A stretch of 64,000 nt of DNA from Acidimicrobiales bacterium (GTDB taxonomy: Bacteria > Actinomycetota > Acidimicrobiia > Acidimicrobiales > Poriferisodalaceae): positions 1-64,000 of the forward strand of contig JAAZYR010000004.1 in assembly GCA_014239555.1 (NCBI GenBank), in the 5' to 3' direction. The position numbers were made by a program, and so were the translations under genes. The notes below the pieces were generated by a model. The model was not told the DNA's origin. It saw only the letters and a program-made list of their open reading frames with translations, and did no database searches. This document shows, one piece after another, positions 7,389 to 17,444 of this stretch. The number at the start of each line of letters is the position of its first letter. Position 1 is the stretch's first letter.

Positions 7389-9440
7389 CTAGACATCCAA
7401 AGCATGTCCATAGTCTCGGCTGTGCTTGATAATGAAGTCTTTTCGTGGCTCGACAGGCGCCCCCATCATTACAGCAAAGGCTTTTTCAGCAGCCTTAGCG
7501 TCCTCCAGGGTGATCCTTCGCAACAACCGAGTTTTAGGGTCCAAAGTCGTCTCTAAAAGCTCGTCATCATCCATTTCCCCAAGCCCCTTGAATCTGGTGA
7601 CCCTATAACGACGGCCTTTTCGGTCGAGGTCCTCCATTCGGGTCTGAAGTTGATCCTCGGAATACAGAAACTCCTTTTCCGATCCCAACACCAGGGCGTG
7701 GGTCGGGGGTTGCGCAGCGTAGATGTGTCCTTCTTCGAGCAGAGGCTTCATGTAGTGATAGATCAACGTCAAGACAAGACAGCGAATATGGCTCCCGTCT
7801 ACGTCTGCGTCAGCAAGAAGAATTATGCGGTCATACCTCCGAGATTCGAGATCAAACTCTGGTCCGGAGCCTGAGCCGACAGCCGTAAACAGAGCTGTTG
7901 CTTCGGCATTATCAAGTACAGATTTTTTCGTGCTTTTACCAGCGTTAACGACTTTGCCCCTCAAGGGCAGAACTGCTTGCCAAGCGCTGTCTCGTGCCCG
8001 TTTCGCGGGACCTGCAGCAGAGTCACCCTCAACGATGAGTAGTTCGCCTTCTGGGTGCAGTCGACAATCGGCGAGTTTGTCAGGCAATCCGTTGTTCCCC
8101 AGTTGGGCGGCCTTGCGGCGGTTGTCGAGCGCCTGCTTGGTGCTGATTCGGTTGACTATGGCATCAGCAACCTTGTCCAAAATCGCCTTTACATGAACCT
8201 TCTTCGAACCTTTTGCCGTTCCCTCGAACCAATCTTTGAGACCATCTCGTACAACTGCTCCAACAATTTTTTGGACTTCGGGGGTACCCAATTCACGTTT
8301 AGTCTGACCACGGAACTGTGGTTCGGGAAACACGGTTCGCACCACCGCGATGAGTCCCTCCTGCGCGTCTTCTTTTTGAACTTTCGCTTCGCCTTTGAGC
8401 TTGCGGAGTTTTCTCGGATCGGCCGTTGATATTGCTTGGTTTAGCGCCGTTGTTAGGGAACGCTCGAAGCCAGTTAGGTGAGTACCTCCGTCCGGTGTTG
8501 GGATGGTGTTAACGAAAGTGATTAAGGACTTTTCGTATCCGTGCACCCAACGCAAAGCGATGTCGACGTTGCATTCGCGACTCACTTCCGTAAGTTTCCC
8601 ATCGACTGGGACTTTTTCAGTGAAAACGCCGGAACCCGATATAGCTACTAACCCGGTAACAGGTTGTGCTTCACCAGACAAGAAATCCACGTAGTCGGCA
8701 AGACCCCCTTGGGATAGGAACTCTTCGGCAGGCCTCTTCGAACCCCTTCGTTTATCTGATAGGCGAATTTTGAGTCCAGGCACCAAAAAGCACACCTGTC
8801 CGAGCCGATCCTTCACTTCCTCGTAGTCGATCGCCGCTTCGGGATCGAAAATTTCAGTATCAGGCCAAAATCGGACACGTGTTCCTGTTCGGTTTTTGGG
8901 GATTTTGGCAATTTTTTTCAATGCATGATCTGGCGAAAAACGTCCGTTCTTCGCCGTGTGTCCAGCGATCTGGTCTTGAAATTCGAGCCGATACGTTGCT
9001 CCGCTGCGATCAACTTCAACCTCGATTCGCGTTGCGAGAGCGTTGACAACTGATGCCCCAACCCCGTGCAGGCCGCCAGATGCCCCGTAAGCGCCGTTGC
9101 CGAACTTTCCTCCGGCGTGGAGTTCGGTGAACACCACTTCGAGAGCGGTGACGTCACCCTCTTTTTGATCGACCGGAATCCCACGGCCGTTGTCCGTCAC
9201 CTCGTACGAACCGTCTGAATGTAAGAAAACCTCGAGCAGCCGTGCATGGCCAGCCGCTGCCTCATCGACCCCATTGTCGATGATCTCCCACAAAAGGTGT
9301 GTTAATCCTCCGGACCCAGTTCCACCGATATACATGCCAGGTCGTTTCCGAACCGCTTCCAACCCTTCGAGTACCTCGATATCGTCGGCATCGTAGCTAC
9401 CGGGTTGCTTCCTCTTTCCGGTTTCAGCCTTAGTATTCAC
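7389..9440 (-). CDS. parE: Type IIA topoisomerase ATPase subunit, ParE/GyrB
   Basis: 683 residues in the order GHKL ATPase, transducer, TOPRIM, C-terminal GyrB domain. Visible motifs are [12 protein letters not shown] and [10 protein letters not shown] (ATP/Mg binding), [22 protein letters not shown] (ATP lid), then [23 protein letters not shown] and DADVDGSHI (TOPRIM metal site). With the partner at 9437-11869 it forms a heterotetramer that passes one DNA duplex through another. The GTG start overlaps the partner's TGA. The pair is not near dnaA/recF as gyrase usually is, which favours topoisomerase IV (decatenase); gyrase cannot be excluded. Confidence 0.93.
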   Translation of the reverse strand: MNTKAETGKRKQPGSYDADDIEVLEGLEAVRKRPGMYIGGTGSGGLTHLLWEIIDNGVDEAAAGHARLLEVFLHSDGSYEVTDNGRGIPVDQKEGDVTALEVVFTELHAGGKFGNGAYGASGGLHGVGASVVNALATRIEVEVDRSGATYRLEFQDQIAGHTAKNGRFSPDHALKKIAKIPKNRTGTRVRFWPDTEIFDPEAAIDYEEVKDRLGQVCFLVPGLKIRLSDKRRGSKRPAEEFLSQGGLADYVDFLSGEAQPVTGLVAISGSGVFTEKVPVDGKLTEVSRECNVDIALRWVHGYEKSLITFVNTIPTPDGGTHLTGFERSLTTALNQAISTADPRKLRKLKGEAKVQKEDAQEGLIAVVRTVFPEPQFRGQTKRELGTPEVQKIVGAVVRDGLKDWFEGTAKGSKKVHVKAILDKVADAIVNRISTKQALDNRRKAAQLGNNGLPDKLADCRLHPEGELLIVEGDSAAGPAKRARDSAWQAVLPLRGKVVNAGKSTKKSVLDNAEATALFTAVGSGSGPEFDLESRRYDRIILLADADVDGSHIRCLVLTLIYHYMKPLLEEGHIYAAQPPTHALVLGSEKEFLYSEDQLQTRMEDLDRKGRRYRVTRFKGLGEMDDDELLETTLDPKTRLLRRITLEDAKAAEKAFAVMMGAPVEPRKDFIIKHSRDYGHALDV

Positions 9441-11869
9441 TGAAACCGGTACTCCCCTACCACCGAGACTCGTAGATCCAGGTCGGTTGTCGTTCCGTCA
9501 CGGCGACTTGCTTCTATGTTCAACGGAAACGGGGTGGGATCCACTTTTCTTGAATCTCCATCCTCGAGCACCACGGCGGCCATCTGTTGGTTACGCCCTA
9601 CCCACGCGAAGGACGCCGTTGTTTCAAAATTCTTCCATCTGACAGTTCGGACTCCCCCAGTCGCCCGTCCTTTGGTTGGAACCTCTGCGACGTCCGTCAC
9701 TTTCACAGCGCCGTCGTCGCTCACCACCAAAACGACGGCCCCGAATTCAACAAGTCCGGCCGCTACCAACGCTGATCCGGCTTTCAGTTTCATTCCGGCC
9801 ACCCCAGCGGCTCCCGACCCTTGAACAGAAATGCCGGCCGCTGCTGTTCGAAGCGCTTGCCCATCGGAAGCCACCATCACGATTTCACTATCATCACTAA
9901 CGATGAACCCGGCGACGACTCGGTCGTCGCCTTTCAAGTTAATCACCGCCGTTCCGGATCGAAGCCGTCCAACCGATTCGAGTTCGAGACGTTTGGCCAT
10001 ACCGTTCCTCGTAGCTATGAGCACGCTGCCTTGGCCTTCACCAAAGAGTCCGACCACGCGTTCTCCCCGGCTCAACGAGAACATCTCTGTAACCGATGCG
10101 CCCCTACTGCCACGGATTATCTCCGGCACTTCTCGAGAACGCACTTTCAGCAAGCGTCCTTGGTCAGTGATAGCGGAAATTGAACTATAAAGACTGGTTT
10201 CTAGGCTTCGAGCGATTACATCGTGACGTCCCGGCTTGGCATTGAATTCTTCATCGGGGGATCTACGTCCAAGCAAGCCAGAAGTGGACAGGGTAACGAG
10301 CGTGGATTGGTCTGCCAGAGGTTCTTCGGGCGCTACCTCCAATAGCGAAGGATCATCGTTGATTACTGCGATGTCATTGGCGGAAAGGATTGTGGTGCGA
10401 CGAAGTGTGCCAAATTCATTGACTAACTCTCGCAGTTCCCGACCAACCAGTTTTCGTCGACGAGCATCGGATGCGAGGATTTTTTGTAGGTCACTGATAG
10501 CTGCCTGAACGTTGCCCAGTTCTTCTCGAAGCTTTCCAACTTCCAACGCTGTGAGACGACGGAGTTGCATATCTAAGATGTGGGTCGCTTGTACCTCAGT
10601 GAGTTGTAACAAGTTGATGAGTTCGCGACGAGCCGATTCCGCATCGTCTGATCTTCGAATAATTGAAATCACTTGGTCAATGTTGTCGAGGGCAAGCAGA
10701 AGGCCGAGTAGGACATGTTCTCGTTCCTCTGCGCGAGCGAGGCGATATTCAGTGCGTCGAACGATGACGTCTAAGCGATGATCGACATAATGTTGGCAAA
10801 GCGCATACAGGCCAAGAGTTGTTGGCACGCCATCGACTAACGCCACATTATTTATTCCAAAACTTTCCTCGAGTGGGGTCAGCCGGTACAGCTTTTCCAA
10901 TAACCCGTGAGGTCCAACTCCCGTTTTGCATTCAATAACGAGGCGTAATCCATGATTACGATCCGAAAGGTCAACGACGGCGCCTATTCCGTCGAGTTTT
11001 CCGGTAGATACGAGTTCACGAATTTTAGCCTGGACACGTTCCGGGCCTACCGCGTAGGGCAATTCCGTTACAACGATTCCCTGTCTACGGGCAGTAATAT
11101 TTTCAATCTCCGCTCTAGCTCGAACGCGGATCGTTCCTCGGCCAGTTGCATATGCTTCTCGAAGTGATCCATCATCAACGACGATGCCACCGGTTGGGAA
11201 ATCCGGCCCTTCGACAAATTCCATAAGGTCATCCACCGAGGGTTTCGGACGACGGTTTGTAAGTACATGGTCAATTGCAGCTGCGATTTCGGTGAGGTTG
11301 TGTGGCGGCATGTTGGTCGCCATTCCGACAGCGATTCCCGAGGCTCCATTTACAAGCAAGTTCGGGATGGCAGCGGGCAAGCACGTTGGTTCTTCGCGTT
11401 CGCCATCAAAGTTTGGAACGAAATCAACGGTTTCTTCGTCCAGGTCAACGACCATGGCCATCGCTGCAGATGTCAACCGTGCTTCGGTGTACCTATATGC
11501 CGCGGGTGGGTCGTCAAGGCTACCGAAGTTGCCTTTGGGGTCGACAAGCGGCACCGACATCGAGAACGTCTGACCCATTCGGACCATCGCCTCATAAATG
11601 GCACCGTCACCATGAGGATGGTATTTCCCCATCACTTCACCAACCACTCCCGCTGATTTTCGAAATGGTGTGCCCGGCCGAAGACCTAAATCCGCCATCA
11701 CATAAAGGATTCGCCGCTGAACAGGTTTCAATCCGTCTCTAACATCTGGAATCGCCCGGCTCGTTGTGACCGAGAGCGCGTAGGGCATAAATGAATCGCG
11801 CATCTCGTCGGCAACGGGTACCTCAACGATTTCGCGAGCAATTTGTTCTGGTGCCTTAGCTCGTGCCAT
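9437..11869 (-). CDS. parC: Type IIA topoisomerase DNA-cleavage subunit, ParC/GyrA
   Basis: 810 residues: winged-helix breakage-reunion domain, tower and coiled coil, then a six-bladed beta-pinwheel. The catalytic tyrosine is Tyr127 in AAYRYTEAR. The quinolone-determining segment reads [10 protein letters not shown], with Gly89 where E. coli GyrA has Ser83 and Glu93 where it has Asp87. The pinwheel contains [13 protein letters not shown], a degenerate version of a GyrA-box, and no clean QRRGGKG is present. This fits ParC better than GyrA. It starts at ATG with GGAAGG upstream, is first in a two-gene operon with parE, and is divergent from the gene at 12085. Confidence 0.93.
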   Translation of the reverse strand: MARAKAPEQIAREIVEVPVADEMRDSFMPYALSVTTSRAIPDVRDGLKPVQRRILYVMADLGLRPGTPFRKSAGVVGEVMGKYHPHGDGAIYEAMVRMGQTFSMSVPLVDPKGNFGSLDDPPAAYRYTEARLTSAAMAMVVDLDEETVDFVPNFDGEREEPTCLPAAIPNLLVNGASGIAVGMATNMPPHNLTEIAAAIDHVLTNRRPKPSVDDLMEFVEGPDFPTGGIVVDDGSLREAYATGRGTIRVRARAEIENITARRQGIVVTELPYAVGPERVQAKIRELVSTGKLDGIGAVVDLSDRNHGLRLVIECKTGVGPHGLLEKLYRLTPLEESFGINNVALVDGVPTTLGLYALCQHYVDHRLDVIVRRTEYRLARAEEREHVLLGLLLALDNIDQVISIIRRSDDAESARRELINLLQLTEVQATHILDMQLRRLTALEVGKLREELGNVQAAISDLQKILASDARRRKLVGRELRELVNEFGTLRRTTILSANDIAVINDDPSLLEVAPEEPLADQSTLVTLSTSGLLGRRSPDEEFNAKPGRHDVIARSLETSLYSSISAITDQGRLLKVRSREVPEIIRGSRGASVTEMFSLSRGERVVGLFGEGQGSVLIATRNGMAKRLELESVGRLRSGTAVINLKGDDRVVAGFIVSDDSEIVMVASDGQALRTAAAGISVQGSGAAGVAGMKLKAGSALVAAGLVEFGAVVLVVSDDGAVKVTDVAEVPTKGRATGGVRTVRWKNFETTASFAWVGRNQQMAAVVLEDGDSRKVDPTPFPLNIEASRRDGTTTDLDLRVSVVGEYRFQ

Positions 11870-12084
11870 GGCCTTCCCGGGTCTAGTTGTCCGCCTCAGC
11901 CGAGGGTAGGACGCCCGGAACCATCAGAGTGGTCATTCAGACCCAAAAAAGTGCTTTGTGCCTGAAATGCCAATCTTTTGATTTCGTTCGGTAACGTTGG
12001 CACCGTAATCAGGGACCACAGCAGGGGCCAGTACTCCCCCGCCGCCTCCCATGCCCCCAACTAGCCGGAGAACCCGGAGCAACG

Positions 12085-13473
12085 ATGAGCCGACGTATCG
12101 AGGTCGAGCTGACTAGTCAGCGAGATGACGGAACCTGGACCTGGCGAGCCGCCGGCGCCAAACAGCCCAAAGGGACTTTAGAAGGCACACTGTTGTATGA
12201 GGGGGCATCAGTCGGGGACATTTGCCGAGCCGATGCTGATTTCGAGATCGATGGCATCTTCGTCACTGGTGTGTCACCACCGAAAGGCCGCAGCGGACGC
12301 CCAGACGACGAAAGAATCGAGATTCTCGGATCTGGTCGAGAATTTGATGCTGTCACGACACAACTCGCGAAGAAGGGTCGTTCAGACAAAGGGAAGAGCG
12401 GCCGGCGTCGACAAACTGAGAAAGCTGGGAAAGACGGCCCAAAACGTAAACCGAAGAGACAAGACGATCGCCGTAAATCCGAGCCGCGCCAGGCACGCAA
12501 AGAACGCCCCGAAGCTCCAGCAAAACCCAAACCCAAAAAGCTCAAACCTGGGCGCGCTCACCGTAAAGCTCTGATCGACTCTCTGCCGGAGGAGCAACGC
12601 GTTATCGCCGAACAGGTGTCACGAGGCGGCATCGCTGCGGTGCGCAAAGAAATTGAAACCCAAAATGCTCGCGCCGCCGAGGAAGGCCTTCCAGAAGTTC
12701 GAGCCGATGCCCTGGTGACCTTGGCCGAATCGTTGCTTCCTCAACTCAAAATCGCCGAGTGGCGAGATCGGGCTGACGCCGCGTTGTCTTCAATCGAAGA
12801 AGTCGATATCCGTGACTTGAGAACCGTTTTAGTTGCCGCTGAAGATGCTGCCCGCGATGACGAAACTCGGCTACTCGCTGATCAGATCCGAGCGGGACTA
12901 AATGAGCGCCTAGAGAAAGCGCAGGTCGAATGGCATGAAGAGATTCGGACCGCTCTGAAAGAGGAACGCGTCGTCAGAGCGTTGCGTCTCAGTTCTCGGC
13001 CCGCTAAGGCCGGTAGCCCGCTACCTCCTGACATTGCTGAGAGCCTTACCAATCAAGCGAATCAGGCCCTCGGCGGGGAGGTGAGCCAGCAGCGCCTCGG
13101 AATCGTTCTCGAAGCTATCGCTTTTTCACCAATACGGCCCTACGTCGTTATGGCGCAGGTGCCATCTGAACCGAGCAAGGAGTTACTTGAAACGATCCGC
13201 AAGATCGCGGATCGCATTCCAGAAATTGCTGGCCGGTTGGGCATCGAGCCACCAGAAAAAGGCAGAGGCCGAAAAAAGCGTCGCCCGAAGAGACCCCCTC
13301 GACAAAACGATGCAACCAAACCGTCTACCAACCAAGAAACCGAAGCTTCGACTCCAGACGACAAACCAACAGCATCCGATACCGATCCTGAGACAAACAC
13401 AGAATCAGACAACGAACCGTCCACCAACGAACCGGCTCCCAACCAAGAAGTGAGTGCAGATGAACGCCCCTAA
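12085..13473 (+). CDS. Conserved hypothetical protein, OB/TRAM-like N-terminus with charged tails
   Basis: 462 residues in four parts. Residues 1-70 are beta-rich (RIEVELTSQRDDGTWTW, LLYEGASVGDICRADADF) and resemble a small OB/TRAM-type barrel. Residues about 90-160 are extremely Lys/Arg-rich and low complexity. Residues about 165-390 are helical (SLPEEQRVIAEQVSRGGI, KIAEWRDRADAALSS). The tail is a disordered Thr/Asn/Glu/Asp-rich segment after a basic GRGRKKRRPKRPPR run. The basic stretches suggest nucleic-acid binding. It is divergent from parC, and the crotonase gene starts 9 bp after its stop. An ATG with GGAG upstream is a good start. Confidence 0.75.
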   Translation: MSRRIEVELTSQRDDGTWTWRAAGAKQPKGTLEGTLLYEGASVGDICRADADFEIDGIFVTGVSPPKGRSGRPDDERIEILGSGREFDAVTTQLAKKGRSDKGKSGRRRQTEKAGKDGPKRKPKRQDDRRKSEPRQARKERPEAPAKPKPKKLKPGRAHRKALIDSLPEEQRVIAEQVSRGGIAAVRKEIETQNARAAEEGLPEVRADALVTLAESLLPQLKIAEWRDRADAALSSIEEVDIRDLRTVLVAAEDAARDDETRLLADQIRAGLNERLEKAQVEWHEEIRTALKEERVVRALRLSSRPAKAGSPLPPDIAESLTNQANQALGGEVSQQRLGIVLEAIAFSPIRPYVVMAQVPSEPSKELLETIRKIADRIPEIAGRLGIEPPEKGRGRKKRRPKRPPRQNDATKPSTNQETEASTPDDKPTASDTDPETNTESDNEPSTNEPAPNQEVSADERP

Positions 13474-13482
13474 GGGCAGCAG

Positions 13483-14241
13483 ATGGTCGTAACGTACGAG
13501 GAGGCCGGCAACATCAGGGTCATTACTCTGGACAGGCCCGAAGCCCGAAACGCAGTTAGTCATGACGTCTCAACCGAGCTCGAAGCCCACCTTGACACCT
13601 TCGAATCTGACGACAGTGCCTGGGTTGCGATACTTGCAGCAAATGGATCCGTTTTTAGTGCTGGCGCCGACCTCAAGTCCGTTAGCAGCGGCAAGGCAAT
13701 TGAGACCGAGAAGGGCGGATTCGCCGGATTAGTTCGCTACCCAAGAACCAAACCTTTGATCGCAGCGGTCGACGGTCCTGCCTTAGCGGGCGGTCTGGAG
13801 ATAGTTCTGGCTTGCGACCTTGTCGTCGCGTCCACCATCGCTCGCTTCGGAATTCCCGAAGTGAAACGCAGTCTGATAGCCGGAGCAGGCGGGCTTTTCC
13901 GTCTACCCGCATCAATTGCTCGTAACGTCGCTATGGAATTAGCTCTTACTGGCGATCCCATAAGCGCCGAGCGCGCCTTTGCGTTAGGTCTTGTCAACGA
14001 ACTCGTCGCACCGGGCACCGTGATTGATGCGGCATTAGCACTTGCTGCCCGCATCACCGTTAACGCCCCAATAGCCGTCAGAGAAAGCCGCAAAGTGGTT
14101 TTAGAGAGCCAAGGTGTGGCCGACGCTGAAGGCTGGCAAATCACTAAAGACCATTTTCGGGTCGTCGTAAAAACCGAAGACTTCCGTGAAGGTCCGTTGG
14201 CTTTCGTAGAAAAACGTGACCCTGTTTGGAAGGGACGTTAG
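13483..14241 (+). CDS. Enoyl-CoA hydratase/isomerase family protein (crotonase)
   Basis: A 252-residue crotonase. The oxyanion-hole segments are FSAGADLK and DGPALAGGLE; the Glu in GGLEI and the Glu in FGIPEVK occupy the positions of the two catalytic glutamates of enoyl-CoA hydratase (Glu144 and Glu164 in the rat enzyme). Hydration of a trans-2-enoyl-CoA is therefore plausible, probably in fatty-acid or branched-chain degradation. It lies 9 bp downstream of the 462-residue gene and its TAG overlaps the stop of the convergent Nudix gene in a shared TTAG. Confidence 0.9.
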   Translation: MVVTYEEAGNIRVITLDRPEARNAVSHDVSTELEAHLDTFESDDSAWVAILAANGSVFSAGADLKSVSSGKAIETEKGGFAGLVRYPRTKPLIAAVDGPALAGGLEIVLACDLVVASTIARFGIPEVKRSLIAGAGGLFRLPASIARNVAMELALTGDPISAERAFALGLVNELVAPGTVIDAALALAARITVNAPIAVRESRKVVLESQGVADAEGWQITKDHFRVVVKTEDFREGPLAFVEKRDPVWKGR

Positions 14242-14657
14242 GGCGTTAGAACGCTGTGCTGGAAAAGGAACTCCTTCAGACCAACTGTTAGTTCAAGCTT
14301 TCGCATTTGTTCCGAGTCAGCAAAAGTTAAATCTTGAGCGTCATCACCAGGAACAGCCCCAGAAGGGTCATCGGTTACAGCGAAGAAGTCTGCGATCAGA
14401 TACCTGTGATCCAAGACCGAACGTTCAACCCAACCAATGAACTCCCGACAGTTCACCTTTAGACCAGTTTCCTCTTGAACCTCACGTTCGACCGCATCTT
14501 GCCAGCGTTCTCGGGGTTCTAGGCGGCCACCTGGAAGAGACCATCGACCAATGTCGGGCTCCTGCCCTCGTTTGACAAGGAGTAGTGAGCCATTCCAAAA
14601 CAAGACCGCTCCGACGCAAGGTTCCGGCATCTGTAGGTTGGTCGACTCAGGATTCAT
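14238..14657 (-). CDS. Nudix hydrolase
   Basis: 139 residues with a complete Nudix box, from GGRLEP through REVQEETGL, matching Gx5Ex7REUxEExGU, which binds the catalytic Mg2+. The family hydrolyses nucleoside diphosphates linked to another moiety (8-oxo-dGTP, ADP-ribose, NADH, dinucleoside polyphosphates). The substrate is not readable here. It overlaps the upstream GNAT gene by 11 bp and is last in a three-gene operon with the GNAT and the ThyX-like gene, which hints at nucleotide-pool housekeeping. Confidence 0.9.
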   Translation of the reverse strand: MNPESTNLQMPEPCVGAVLFWNGSLLLVKRGQEPDIGRWSLPGGRLEPRERWQDAVEREVQEETGLKVNCREFIGWVERSVLDHRYLIADFFAVTDDPSGAVPGDDAQDLTFADSEQMRKLELTVGLKEFLFQHSVLTP

Positions 14658-15123
14658 CGAGTGGTTTATGCACAGTTAGGAGCCGGGCCTTGAATCCAAA
14701 CGTTTCGAAAAAGTTTTTCGTCGCACGGTTACCAGGTAATGCCATCGAGTCAATCCCTACACAATTACGGTCAGTGCACCACGAAATAATCGAACCGATT
14801 AGCGCCTCGCCGAGGCCGACGCTTCGAGCCTCGGGGTCAACCCAGATGTCCGAAACCTGGCCCAGGACTTCGCCAGTGCGAAGTAACTCAACTCTGGAGA
14901 CGGCGTATCCGAGGGGAACATCATCAATCATTCCAATCCAGATGGTCTGATCCGGGTCGTGAAACGCCGTTTCAAAGCTCGCTAGATAAGGTCGGCTTCT
15001 CGTCTCGCGTCTGCTCCACACATAACCGCCACGATTCTCGTGCTGCTCTGCTACCGCCTGCGTCGCGAAGTCAGCCAGCATTTCGAGGTCGGCGATAACG
15101 GCAACTCGAACTGATTCATTCAC
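14647..15123 (-). CDS. GNAT family N-acetyltransferase
   Basis: 158 residues. The GNAT core shows VSDIWVDPEARSVGLGEALI, with a variant acetyl-CoA loop (RSVGLGEAL), and the later FFETFGFKARLL segment. It starts at a GTG that overlaps the TGA of the ThyX-like gene (GTGA) and ends 11 bp into the Nudix gene, so translation is probably coupled through all three. The substrate is unknown; a peptide or small-molecule amine is equally likely. Confidence 0.85.
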   Translation of the reverse strand: MNESVRVAVIADLEMLADFATQAVAEQHENRGGYVWSRRETRSRPYLASFETAFHDPDQTIWIGMIDDVPLGYAVSRVELLRTGEVLGQVSDIWVDPEARSVGLGEALIGSIISWCTDRNCVGIDSMALPGNRATKNFFETFGFKARLLTVHKPLDES

Positions 15124-16721
15124 TGCGTTGCCCGTCGCTCTTCCAAAGCCTTTTCTGCTTGAAGTCTCCCGTCTTCTCCCTCAGTAAGGTCAATGTGTGT
15201 AAACATTTCTGCCACGGCTTGATGCCCGGCGCGAGTAGCTATCTGCTGATACATCTCCTGTGCAATCCGCCGATAATTTGGGTGACCCTGTGGCTGACTT
15301 CGCAGTTCGAGCATGTGGAGTGCTTCGCGGGCGTTGAACTGCATGACATACCGAACCCGAAAAGCCATGGATACGGCGTATGAGGCCTGCTCTGGGAATT
15401 CAGGGAGTAGGGATTCATAAAGAGCCCTCGAACGTTCCAGGGCGCCATCGTAGCGATCCGCGAGGCCTGCTCCCTTGACTGCTTCTGGAATTTCGTAGCC
15501 ATGGTTGGGTGTGAGCGATTGCCATTCAATCGTAAGTAGACGATGCCGTTGCAGGTCTCGAAAACCCCCATAGTCGCCAAGCACATCAAACCGGTAATCC
15601 AATCTTTCCAAGGCACGACCCGGCCTGTGACGTCGGTTACCTCTGTCGCCGACATATCGTCGGACTAGATCTATTCGTTCCTCAGATGTCAGCTTGTCGA
15701 CTAAATCCACCAGCTGTGTCTCAGGCAAGTGACTATACGGATACAACATCGCGGCCAACATCTTGCGCTCGCCATCAGGATCCCAGTCAATGAGTTCGAC
15801 CTCGCTGACCGGTACTGGGTCTATCTGCGCGAACATCTGCGTTGTGAGTTCTCGCATCGAATCGCGATTGGCCTCAAAATACTTAGACCAAGCAACACCC
15901 CGATCTTCAACGTCGACGCGTCGAAGGAAAGACGGGATCACTTTTCGCAATTCGAAAAGCATCATGTCGGCGTAGGACCGAGCCTCGGGAAGCGGATGCG
16001 ATCGCATCCGGATCAATAAAGCTTCGTATGCCTGACCTGTGCCATAGATCCCCACATTCGAGAGGCTCGCAGCTGGAAGAAGTCCGCGTACCGCATCAAA
16101 GGACTTCGCCCTTATCGTTTGGCGGTAAGCCAAATCGCCGATGTCTTTGCCCTGTGCGTGGTTAGTTCGATAGAAGTCCTGCATGAGCGGTACCAGCTCT
16201 GCATAACTGTCAAATAGTCGGTCAAGGTCACCGACGTAACGCGTACCAAGCGGAGAAGCAAGTACTTCCGGATCGCGGTGATAGCGATACCGCCCTTCGA
16301 TTCGGGTGTCGTAACTTAAGTAACGAGTTGATTGCTCCAAATAAGCCATCAGTCGTCCCCACTCGAGAACTTTCGTCAAGATATTCGAAGCCTGCTCACA
16401 TGCCAGATGAACGCCGCCCAGCTGCGCGACTGAATCGTCGCCGTATTCGACGAAAACTCGTTGATATAGCGCCTCAGCTTTAGCGAGGCCAACTGTGGCA
16501 TCGATCGACAGATCTCCTGAGATATCAAGATCATCAACGAATTCATCAAGAAACAAACGCCTGAGACTTTTGTGAGTTCTGCTGTACCTCGCGAAAAGCG
16601 CGCCCTTGACTACCTCAGGCAGATTAACGAGCGCGAACACTGGCTGGTCAAGGTTCGTGAAATAGCGACGAAGAACATCTTCCTCGCTCGCCGTAAATTG
16701 CTCAACTGCGTAGTTGTTCAA
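15120..16721 (-). CDS. Tandem ThyX-like (FAD-dependent thymidylate synthase family) protein
   Basis: 533 residues, about twice a normal ThyX (roughly 220-250), made of two ThyX-like modules. The ThyX motif RHRxxSxNExSxRY appears in complementary pieces. Module 1 has WGRLMAYLEQSTRY, keeping the ExSxRY half but not RHR. Module 2 has RHRLLTIEWQSLTP, keeping RHR and the Ser but not RY. The NAREALHMLELRSQPQGHP segment near the end matches the ThyX C-terminal motif with its nucleotide-binding Arg. ThyX makes dTMP from dUMP using methylenetetrahydrofolate, FAD and NADPH. Whether this protein does so is unproven. First gene of an operon with GNAT and Nudix genes. Confidence 0.8.
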   Translation of the reverse strand: MNNYAVEQFTASEEDVLRRYFTNLDQPVFALVNLPEVVKGALFARYSRTHKSLRRLFLDEFVDDLDISGDLSIDATVGLAKAEALYQRVFVEYGDDSVAQLGGVHLACEQASNILTKVLEWGRLMAYLEQSTRYLSYDTRIEGRYRYHRDPEVLASPLGTRYVGDLDRLFDSYAELVPLMQDFYRTNHAQGKDIGDLAYRQTIRAKSFDAVRGLLPAASLSNVGIYGTGQAYEALLIRMRSHPLPEARSYADMMLFELRKVIPSFLRRVDVEDRGVAWSKYFEANRDSMRELTTQMFAQIDPVPVSEVELIDWDPDGERKMLAAMLYPYSHLPETQLVDLVDKLTSEERIDLVRRYVGDRGNRRHRPGRALERLDYRFDVLGDYGGFRDLQRHRLLTIEWQSLTPNHGYEIPEAVKGAGLADRYDGALERSRALYESLLPEFPEQASYAVSMAFRVRYVMQFNAREALHMLELRSQPQGHPNYRRIAQEMYQQIATRAGHQAVAEMFTHIDLTEGEDGRLQAEKALEERRATQ

Positions 16722-16829
16722 GATCAGTTTCGAAAGTTAGTCGGATAAGGGAGGAATGTTTCGGTACGTGAATCTGATCGTAGGGCGATCCGACGCATTA
16801 GTCGCGCACCCTTGCGGTCTTTGGAACCA

Positions 16830-17444
16830 TCAGAATATGACGTTGAAAGCATCAGGGACCACCCTCACTGCGATTGAACGATGCCGTCCCTCGTCAACTC
16901 CGTCGATCCGGATACGAAAGGGACGCTCGAAAGTCCGTTCTAAATGAGTAACTCTTTCGCTACGAATACCTGAATGCGGCAAGTGATCCCCCGTTCGCAG
17001 ACGACTTCTAGCTAACCACCTTTGCCTAATGGGTAGATCTCCTTCCAGCAGGTCAAATCGGCCATCGTTGGGATGCGCTTTGGGGGCCACACGCCATGTG
17101 TCACGCCATTCAGAGTTCATCACTGCGGTGATTGGCCCCAGCCACCAACTTCTCATACAAAACACGTGGGCTACGGCTGCACATGAACGATCATCAAGGC
17201 TGACCTCGGCCGCATCAATTGGCGCCATCTTGGCTTCCTGACTGCGAATTCTTTGCAATCCTCCTACGGGAGAACCTAACGCTCGCCATAAATCACCCCC
17301 GAGAAGCGCTATGGGAGGAATCTCTGTTCCAGCAGCCCAAGATTCCTCGACAACGGTTCGCACCTCGGCGTCTGTTGTCGCTATGACATCCACTAACCCG
17401 AACGGCGCGTCATCACCCCAATCTTCTCCGCGCTCAATCGGCAT
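16830..17444 (-). CDS. Lipid/diacylglycerol kinase-like protein lacking the GGDGT motif
   Basis: 204 residues. The C-terminal half resembles the beta-sandwich of YegS/DgkB-type lipid kinases: APKAHPNDGRFDLLEGDL matches the usual KPDDGxLDV segment, and the end RIRIDGVDEGRHRSIAVRVV matches the final DG(E)...V.V.P strands. The catalytic N-terminal GGDGT nucleotide loop is absent; only LLGGDLWRALG, a possible relic, is seen near residue 50. It may be a non-catalytic or diverged member. It overlaps the end of helY by 11 bp and is last in the tat-helY operon. Confidence 0.6.
   Translation of the reverse strand: MPIERGEDWGDDAPFGLVDVIATTDAEVRTVVEESWAAGTEIPPIALLGGDLWRALGSPVGGLQRIRSQEAKMAPIDAAEVSLDDRSCAAVAHVFCMRSWWLGPITAVMNSEWRDTWRVAPKAHPNDGRFDLLEGDLPIRQRWLARSRLRTGDHLPHSGIRSERVTHLERTFERPFRIRIDGVDEGRHRSIAVRVVPDAFNVIF

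Noticed and set aside
7146-7556. A plus-strand frame over the 3' end of parE
   Set aside because: It overlaps the parE coding region and has low-complexity Ser-rich composition typical of antisense translation.
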